DNA from: Deltaproteobacteria bacterium
GTDB lineage: Bacteria > Desulfobacterota > Desulfobacteria > Desulfobacterales > B30-G6
Assembly: GCA_003647375.1 (NCBI GenBank)
Contig: QMMS01000151.1
Coordinates: 1-10,397 of the forward strand
Direction of reading: 5' to 3'
Length of the DNA: 10,397 nucleotides
In this document: piece after piece, positions 1-4,392 of the stretch
How the letters are laid out: every line of letters begins with the position of its first letter
Numbering within the stretch: position 1 is the first letter of the stretch
Notes under the pieces: generated by a model
The model's database searches: none
What the model saw: the letters and a program-made list of their open reading frames with translations, nothing else
What the model was told of the DNA's origin: nothing
Made by a program: the position numbers and the translations under genes

Positions 1-1
1 C

Positions 2-1714
2 GTTAAAGAAATTGTCATTACCGGGGGCGACCCGTTTCTGAACAAGAAAAACATGCTGTGTGCCATCGATGGATTGAAAGAAGTACCCCATGTTCAGACC
101 CTGCGTCTTGCCACTCGGTCCATTTCCTATTACCCGCACCTTTTTTACGACAACGATGCGTTCTGGCTCAACTATCTCAAGATAAAAAATATGGAATTGC
201 AGCAGGCTGGAAAACGACTCGAGGTCGCCACCCATTTTATCCATCCGGATGAAATCTCCCTGGACAGCCTGGCTCTCATTTCCGAGCTTGTGAAGAACGG
301 CATAGCGGTTTATGTGCAAACGCCTTTTCTGGAAGGCTGCAATGATGAAGGACCTGAACTCACAAGACTCTTCAGTTTATTGAGAGGGGCCGGCGCGGAA
401 CTCCACTATATCTACATCCCCTGCAGCCCAATCCACGGCAACAGTGTTTATTGGAGCCCTATTTCAAAGGGATTAGAGGTATCAAGGTATCTTCGAGCTC
501 ATCTCTCGGATCGTATTATCCCCAGAATTTGTACGGCGACACCCATTGGGAAAATCGATTGGCATTCCAGCGGGTGGGCAGTGGAAAGGGATGGGGCAGA
601 TGAGCACTTTATTTGGATCAGGACACCCTACACGCCGGAATACTTCAAGGCTTTTGCCGAGAGAATGGACCAGTTCGATAATGTCCGGGTCAACAGTGAA
701 GGTACGCTGGATGCCCGGTTTATGGCTCAGATAGGGGATGAACGTTTATTTATAGGCTCCCGGAAAGCGGGTCCCGCCAAAACCGCAGTCACTGACCACG
801 AGGCCCTGAAAGATTTGCAGACCGTAGCCCTGAAAGACCAGAGAATCGGCTGTGCCATCGTTTCTAAACCGTCGAACAAGCTTTCGAGAGCACACGAAAC
901 CCGTGTGGAGATCGATGCGACAGCAGGTGATGAGGAACTCGAATATATCCGGAGGGACGATAGAATCACGGACGTGGTCTTTTCCTCCAAGCAGGATGCC
1001 ATGGAAAGCCTGTATCAAATCGAAGCCCTTATCCGCCGAATTGGCAACATCCACCACGTAAATGCCGTGAGGCTGCGAAGCCTCAAATTCAACTACCACC
1101 CGGAGATTTACACCCGGGGTGTTATCGATCTGCTGGGTTCCCTCAATCGTTTGACCGTGGCCAATCCAATGAGACTGGAAATCGAGACCCAATTCCTGCA
1201 TTCAAACGAAATCAGACCGGCCCACGAAAAACTGGTGAGATCGTTGAACAACAAAGGTATTACGGTCTACAGTAACACGCCGTTGCTGGCAACCGTCAAC
1301 GATACCGCAGACAAAATCCACAGTCTGGCTTTTGGGTTGAGGCAGATCGGGATCGAATTTCACCAGATCTACGTGGCGGGATGGCCCCTCCAGGAAGCGT
1401 GGAGCGCCAAACATCCCGTGGACCTCCAGGATGTCATCGATATCGCCACCCGGGTTCGAAGGGATGGAAGCGGCAGAGAAATACCACGATATGTGGTATT
1501 GACGGAGCTGGGGGACGTCGATTTTGGTTTGACGTCAAAAATTTTGACAGACAACGGACAGATGCGTTTAACGTTACTGCCCTACACGCGCGATTATTAT
1601 AAAAGCATGGACCCTGAATTTGAGTGGCCCGAACGTGTCACAACCGACCATGACGGCCACCCGGTTCTTCCGATTTCAGGTCTCATCAACACCGCTGACT
1701 TTTTTATGACCTGA
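2..1714 (+). CDS. KamA-like radical SAM protein with a duplicated domain (5' end outside window)
   Basis: The reading frame is open from base 2, so the ATG at 53 is internal and the true start lies upstream. 570 residues are visible. The first visible residues carry ITGGDP (6-11), the SAM-contacting GGD motif of radical SAM enzymes of the lysine 2,3-aminomutase/EpmB family. Family-like segments follow: RLATRS (35-40), HFIHPDEI (78-85), VQTPFLEGCND (105-115) and YIYIPCSP (137-143). The cluster-binding CxxxCxxC would lie upstream, off the window. The glycine-rich PLP-lysine motif of true aminomutases (PGGGGK) is not present; the matching place reads TPIGK (180-184), so a different reaction or lost PLP use is likely. 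Residues about 311-550 repeat the same fold in degenerate form without GGD. The gene converges on the phosphatase gene, with its stop 46 bp away. The family call is solid; the substrate is unknown. Confidence 0.8.
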   Translation, partial: VKEIVITGGDPFLNKKNMLCAIDGLKEVPHVQTLRLATRSISYYPHLFYDNDAFWLNYLKIKNMELQQAGKRLEVATHFIHPDEISLDSLALISELVKNGIAVYVQTPFLEGCNDEGPELTRLFSLLRGAGAELHYIYIPCSPIHGNSVYWSPISKGLEVSRYLRAHLSDRIIPRICTATPIGKIDWHSSGWAVERDGADEHFIWIRTPYTPEYFKAFAERMDQFDNVRVNSEGTLDARFMAQIGDERLFIGSRKAGPAKTAVTDHEALKDLQTVALKDQRIGCAIVSKPSNKLSRAHETRVEIDATAGDEELEYIRRDDRITDVVFSSKQDAMESLYQIEALIRRIGNIHHVNAVRLRSLKFNYHPEIYTRGVIDLLGSLNRLTVANPMRLEIETQFLHSNEIRPAHEKLVRSLNNKGITVYSNTPLLATVNDTADKIHSLAFGLRQIGIEFHQIYVAGWPLQEAWSAKHPVDLQDVIDIATRVRRDGSGREIPRYVVLTELGDVDFGLTSKILTDNGQMRLTLLPYTRDYYKSMDPEFEWPERVTTDHDGHPVLPISGLINTADFFMT

Positions 1715-1760
1715 GTCGAACACGGGATCGATTTTGTTATTGCCGAAAGGATTGATTCCC

Positions 1761-2222
1761 TTATTTCACGCATGGCATTAAGGCCCATTTGATGGCCGGT
1801 GAGTCCGAATTCTCAATTTGGTCAAGGCATAGAATGCCACCATTTTGGAGCTTGAATACGGTCGGGCTTTGCCGACCGGTTATGAGAAAGGAAATCAGTC
1901 GTTCTAAAAAGGGCAGGTGCCCCACCACCATTGTATTAGCCTTATAATCCACTTGGGATGCAAAAGCTGTAATATCATCCAGCGGGTTGATACTTACTAC
2001 CTCCTGCAATCCAAGCACCGGCATCAGGAATGTAGCCAGAAGTTTTGCTGTCTGTCGGGCCCGTTTTTTCCCACTATGCTCGATCTTTGCGACTTTCACC
2101 CCATATTGTTGAGCGACTTGGGCGATTTTTTTCACCTCCTCGATGCCTTGAGGTGAAAGGCCTTTTTCAGGATCAAGATCTTTGGTTAAGCTTATGCCGT
2201 GTTGGACAATGTAAAAAGCCAT
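1761..2222 (-). CDS. sixA: SixA-type histidine phosphatase family protein
   Basis: The 153-residue protein has the size and layout of SixA phosphohistidine phosphatases, which remove phosphate from histidine of phosphotransfer proteins in the cytoplasm. It opens with YIVQHG (4-9), carrying the catalytic histidine His8. SGKKRARQTA (50-59) matches the family's conserved S..xRAxQTA block, and VVGHLPFLERL (99-109) supplies the second catalytic histidine, His102. The first residue of the usual RHG motif is Gln, not Arg. From memory similar QHG forms occur in deltaproteobacteria, but I could not check this. The start is supported by a TAGGAG ribosome-binding site at 2227-2233, six bases away from the ATG. 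It is not clearly in an operon: its upstream neighbour on the same strand is a dead cheR-like gene. The phosphohistidine substrate is inferred from the family. Confidence 0.75.
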   Translation of the reverse strand: MAFYIVQHGISLTKDLDPEKGLSPQGIEEVKKIAQVAQQYGVKVAKIEHSGKKRARQTAKLLATFLMPVLGLQEVVSINPLDDITAFASQVDYKANTMVVGHLPFLERLISFLITGRQSPTVFKLQNGGILCLDQIENSDSPAIKWALMPCVK

Positions 2223-2250
2223 GGCTTCTCCTAAGTATGATTTGGTAATC

Positions 2251-2521
2251 TATTGCTTCTCTCTTGCTGCTGCGAGGGTAGACGGCGGTTTTTGCCCTAT
2301 CCAGATATTCTGGACTCATGTCCGTGGCCAGGATGCAGATATCAGAGATATCGGTATAAGAGTTTCGCAGGGCCTCCCATAATCTCATGCATGTGACGTG
2401 CAAGGTGTTTCTTTACTCCTTTCCTGACCTTGCGGTAACCAGCCCAGGAGAATCCGAACCTATTAAGGATTTGGCGGAACTGTGTGTCTTCCATATTAGG
2501 CTTCCTGATCTCTATTTTCAT
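2251..2521 (-). pseudogene. Decayed CheR-type methyltransferase gene (two internal deletions, frame change)
   Basis: A start codon at 2521 with an AAAGGAG site six bases upstream opens a frame reading MKIEIRKPNMEDTQFRQIL and then FSWAGYRKVRKGVKKHLARHM. This matches the N-terminal domain of one CheR-like subfamily that methylates glutamates of chemoreceptors. At about 2390 the homology jumps, in another frame, to RLWEALRN, a piece that normally lies some tens of residues further on, after the SISRFFRD-type segment. It jumps again at about 2345 to ICILATDMSPEYLDRA and AVYPRSSKREA, skipping the SAM-binding glycine motif. Nothing matches beyond about 2251. The remainder of the methyltransferase domain, including the catalytic core, is absent, so no functional enzyme can be made. 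The first frame ends in a stop soon after the frame change. The ribosome-binding site of the downstream phosphatase lies next to the fossil's end. Confidence 0.7.
2337..2352. repeat. 9-bp tandem repeat at a deletion junction in the cheR fossil
   Basis: AGATATC occurs at 2337-2343 and again at 2346-2352, separated by AG. It lies exactly where the CheR homology skips from the RLWEAL segment to the LATDMSPEYL segment, so it may mark the scar of the deletion or a slippage event. Confidence 0.5.
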
Positions 2522-2710
2522 TTCAAGCTCCTTTCTGCTAACACGTCGAATGCACCGAAGGAACAACTGTCAGCATTTATTCAATATCTGCATTACACGA
2601 TTTGGTCTATCTTTTTCAAGCTAAAAGCCTTTTATCTAACTTCCAGACCAAGTTGAGTCAGATCTGGTTTCCATGAGATAATAAACTGAAAATCCAAAGG
2701 AAAAAAGCAG

Positions 2711-2744
2711 TCAGACATATCGAAGGTTATGAGGCCGGCTGATA
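2711..2744. repeat. Left copy of imperfect 34-bp direct repeat
   Basis: This segment begins TCAGACATATC and ends CTGATA. It matches 3503-3536 at 28 of 34 positions without gaps, by hand alignment. Weaker similarity continues about 19 bases upstream of both copies, starting at ATCCA. The two copies bracket the lysine-rich protein gene. The left copy also has partial internal symmetry (TCAG..ATATC against GATATCCTGA). Confidence 0.6.
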
Positions 2745-2899
2745 TCCTGAAGGTTTGAAGAGATATCTTAAACGATCAGTTTCTACATGGAGTGTTGTTT
2801 ACGAGTATGAATTGTTAGAAACCTGGGGGCGTACCGCTTAGCAATAAAAAGCCGTAAACTGCAAAAATAAACTGCGTCCCTTTTTTTATTATATTCTAT

Positions 2900-2928
2900 T
2901 TGACAGCTGCTACGATTTATAGTGGAAT
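2900..2928 (+). promoter_or_regulatory. Putative sigma70 promoter of the lysine-rich protein gene
   Basis: A perfect TTGACA (2900-2905) is followed after exactly 17 bases by TGGAAT (2923-2928), a 4-of-6 match to the -10 consensus. Transcription would begin near 2935, leaving a leader of about 48 bases before the ATG at 2983. A TATACT at 2954-2959 has no good -35 and would start transcription on the ribosome-binding site, so it is less likely. Confidence 0.5.
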
Positions 2929-2982
2929 ACCGTTCTCGATATGTAAAAAAGCTTATACTATGAAGCAGGAGGAAAATTTACT

Positions 2983-3348
2983 ATGAGTCTCAAAAGAAAG
3001 GGATTTTTAGAAGGTCATAAGAAAGTCGCCGGTGATAAACTTGTAACCCGTATGTCTTCTCTCAAAGAGAAAGGTTTGGACGCCGTCGCGATTAAACGCG
3101 ACAGCTTTATCAAAAAAATGAGGGCCGACATCCGCAAAGCAAATTACCGCCTGGCCTGTATTGCCGCCCAGGAGAAGTTAAACGCTGATAAAGTCCAAAC
3201 CAAAACAGAAAAACTGGGTGCCAAAAAAAATACCCCTGATAAGCCGTCGGCAAAGATCGCCAAGGGTGCTCCCGCAAAGAAGGAAAAGAAAGAAAAAAAG
3301 AAAGAAAAAAAGAAAGCGCCACCTCCTGCTTCAGATGAGCAAGAGTAG
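2983..3348 (+). CDS. Small lysine-rich conserved-type protein of unknown function
   Basis: This 121-residue soluble protein has no signal peptide or membrane segment. Residues 1-70 are basic and look helical, with heptad-like spacing (LKEKGLDAVAIKRDSFIKKM at 27-46, then IRKANYRLACIAAQEKL at 50-66). Residues 71-121 are low complexity: a run of Lys and Glu at 99-111, then APPPASDEQE at the end. The start is well supported by AGGAGG at 2967-2972, ten bases from the ATG, with a promoter further upstream. I do not recognise a named family. The N-terminal part reads like the small conserved hypothetical proteins of deltaproteobacteria. The basic tail could bind nucleic acid or acidic partners, as lysine tails of histone-like proteins do, but that is only suggested by charge. 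It is a single-gene unit flanked by direct repeats. Confidence 0.7.
   Translation: MSLKRKGFLEGHKKVAGDKLVTRMSSLKEKGLDAVAIKRDSFIKKMRADIRKANYRLACIAAQEKLNADKVQTKTEKLGAKKNTPDKPSAKIAKGAPAKKEKKEKKKEKKKAPPPASDEQE
3276..3316 (+). repeat. 41-base pure purine tract with a 12-bp tandem repeat inside the lysine-rich tail
   Basis: Every base from 3276 to 3316 is A or G. Within it GAAAGAAAAAAA occurs at 3288-3299 and 3300-3311, with a partial third copy to 3316. The 12-bp unit is four codons, so gain or loss of a unit would change tail length without a frameshift, while slippage in the A7 runs would break the frame. Confidence 0.8.
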
Positions 3349-3843
3349 GAATCGGCTGCTCATCCAAATTTTTATTGATCCCTGTCAATTGATCGTAACA
3401 TCCGGCTATCATGGTTGACCGGAAGTGTACATTTAAAAATTGCAGAATGCTGATTCCATTCCCCTCTTTTTGTTTTCAGATCTATCCACAAAACATAAGG
3501 TGTCAGACATATCAAAGGTTTAGAGACAGACTGATAATTTGACCTTAATGAATGCTATCACAGGTCTTAAAAGTAGGCCTTGTTTGTTCTACGTTCGTGC
3601 AGAACGTGCATAACCGTCAATGAATTGATGGTATCACAACTTTTTTTCTTGCTGGAATAATAGATTTCTGGCAATATTTTCGAAGGTATCCATAATCTTT
3701 CACCTAAAACAGTTGAACGCCATAGAGAGAGTATAAGAAACAAGATAGGCATAAAAAAATAAAAAGATAAATCTGCAATCCTACCTGTCCTCACTTTTAT
3801 AATACCCAATTTAAATGTGTATTCTATGTGGAATAAAAAGGGA
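3349..3843. other. Non-coding stretch after the lysine-rich gene
   Basis: There is no convincing gene. It holds the right copy of the direct repeat (3503-3536) and a small perfect hairpin, ACGTTC / GAACGT (3591-3596, 3602-3607). On the minus strand a weak possible gene fragment starts at 3690 (MDTFENIARNLL) behind an AGGTGA site and is broken at a run of seven A. I found no clear terminator for the lysine-rich gene; the best inverted repeat, TCCGG / CCGGA near 3400-3422, lacks a T-tract. Confidence 0.5.
3503..3536. repeat. Right copy of imperfect 34-bp direct repeat
   Basis: This is the same orientation and length as 2711-2744, with 28 of 34 bases identical and no gap. It starts TCAGACATATC and ends CTGATA. 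It lies 154 bp after the stop codon of the lysine-rich gene. Confidence 0.6.
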
Positions 3844-3872
3844 TTGCCAATTATTATTGCTTAAAATAGAAT
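3844..3872 (+). promoter_or_regulatory. Near-consensus sigma70 promoter for a small RNA
   Basis: TTGCCA (3844-3849) is five of six against TTGACA. TAGAAT (3867-3872) is five of six against TATAAT. The spacer is exactly 17 bases. Transcription would begin about 3879, which is the first base of a 14-bp inverted repeat, and no open reading frame with a ribosome-binding site follows. Confidence 0.55.
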
Positions 3873-3878
3873 ATTCAT

Positions 3879-4001
3879 GACAGCTAATTGGATTTGCTCC
3901 TTCCAATTAACTGTCCAAAGCCCCTGAGGCTTCGCACTTTTAGGGACGTTCATTTGTCAAATGTCAAAGCTTTACGCCTCCTTAACTTCAGGGGTTTTTT
4001 T
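3879..4001 (+). ncRNA. Candidate stand-alone structured small RNA, about 123 nt
   Basis: Two structures lie directly behind the promoter at 3844-3872. The first is a hairpin with a 14-bp stem containing one mismatch (3879-3892 with 3902-3915) and a 9-base loop. The second is a long nested hairpin: CCCCT (3921-3925) pairs with AGGGG (3990-3994), GAGGC (3926-3930) with GCCTC (3976-3980), and CATTT (3951-3955) with AAATG (3959-3963). Seven T residues (3995-4001) follow, giving an intrinsic terminator end. A plus-strand frame through the region has no ribosome-binding site and is interrupted by the structure. I do not recognise an Rfam family such as 6S, SRP or a riboswitch. It could act as a trans-acting regulator. 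Alternatively it could be a dispersed palindromic element that happens to end in T residues. The call rests on the promoter, stem and terminator lining up. Confidence 0.5.
3921..4001 (+). terminator. Long-stem intrinsic terminator
   Basis: CCCCTGA (3921-3927) and TCAGGGG (3988-3994) are perfect inverted repeats followed by T7. The intervening sequence folds further through GAGGC / GCCTC. It has no nearby protein gene to terminate: the closest upstream stop codon is at 3348. Confidence 0.6.
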
Positions 4002-4392
4002 AGTTTATACAAATGTGCCCACTATACCAGATGTTGTTGTGTCCATATCTATAGAAGAAGCTGTTCTATCTCCAACGATTATGTAGATATCAGGCACCTG
4101 AAATATCACCGGTGAGCGTCTATTATCACCACCGACCATATCTTGAGTTGATGGAGATCTCAGTGGTACCTTGGGCATGACCAGATGGTATCGGTAATAT
4201 TTTCATAATTTTCAATTAGCAAGATGATCTCATTGTATCCTTAATTTCCAGTATGCCCACGAACTACAACATGTAGGGTCGCCACAATTTCTATAAATAA
4301 ACAATACCATTTGTACGAAGCTCTCATTAAATCGCGATTAATATTTTGGAGAAACAGATTTTTCATTAAATTTCCTAACATTAACAAGCCAA
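4002..4392. other. AT-rich leader region upstream of the SulP gene
   Basis: No gene is visible; frames on both strands are short and broken by stops. It holds an imperfect inverted repeat GATATCAGG / CCTGAAATATC (4086-4094, 4097-4107) beside the palindrome CACCGGTG (4108-4115), and a perfect 10-bp palindrome AATCGCGATT at 4330-4339. I could not find a convincing -35/-10 pair for the transporter gene. The only strong purine site, GGAG at 4348-4351, is too far from the ATG to serve as its ribosome-binding site. Confidence 0.5.
4330..4339. promoter_or_regulatory. Operator-like palindrome upstream of the transporter gene
   Basis: AATCGCGATT is a perfect 10-bp palindrome within ATTAAATCGCGATTAAT, 53 bp before the SulP start. 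Symmetry and position fit a dimeric repressor or activator site, but I cannot name the regulator and a 10-bp palindrome can arise by chance in AT-rich DNA. Confidence 0.25.

Larger units (their letters stand above)
2567..2982. other. AT-rich non-coding stretch between the cheR fossil and the lysine-rich gene
   Basis: I see no credible protein gene here on either strand. It holds the left copy of a 34-bp direct repeat (2711-2744), a promoter (2900-2928) and the ribosome-binding site (2967-2972) of the downstream gene. A CAGTTTCTA / TAGAAACCTG pair (2777-2785, 2816-2825) could form a weak long-loop hairpin but has no T-tract. Confidence 0.6.

Noticed and set aside
2387..2656. 89-residue plus-strand frame
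   Set aside because: It lies opposite the cheR fossil, whose minus-strand translation has recognisable CheR segments. The plus frame has none.
2954..2959. TATACT as the -10 box of the lysine-rich gene
   Set aside because: No acceptable -35 lies 16-18 bases upstream, and the start would fall on the ribosome-binding site. The TTGACA-N17-TGGAAT pair is better.
3918..4001. Integron attC-like recombination site
   Set aside because: The ends lack a paired GTTRRRY / RYYYAAC core, and the T7 tail with an upstream promoter fits a transcript end better. No integrase or cassette array is present.
3888..4115. 75-residue plus-strand reading frame across the structured region
   Set aside because: It has no ribosome-binding site, an unlikely composition, and runs through the terminator hairpin.
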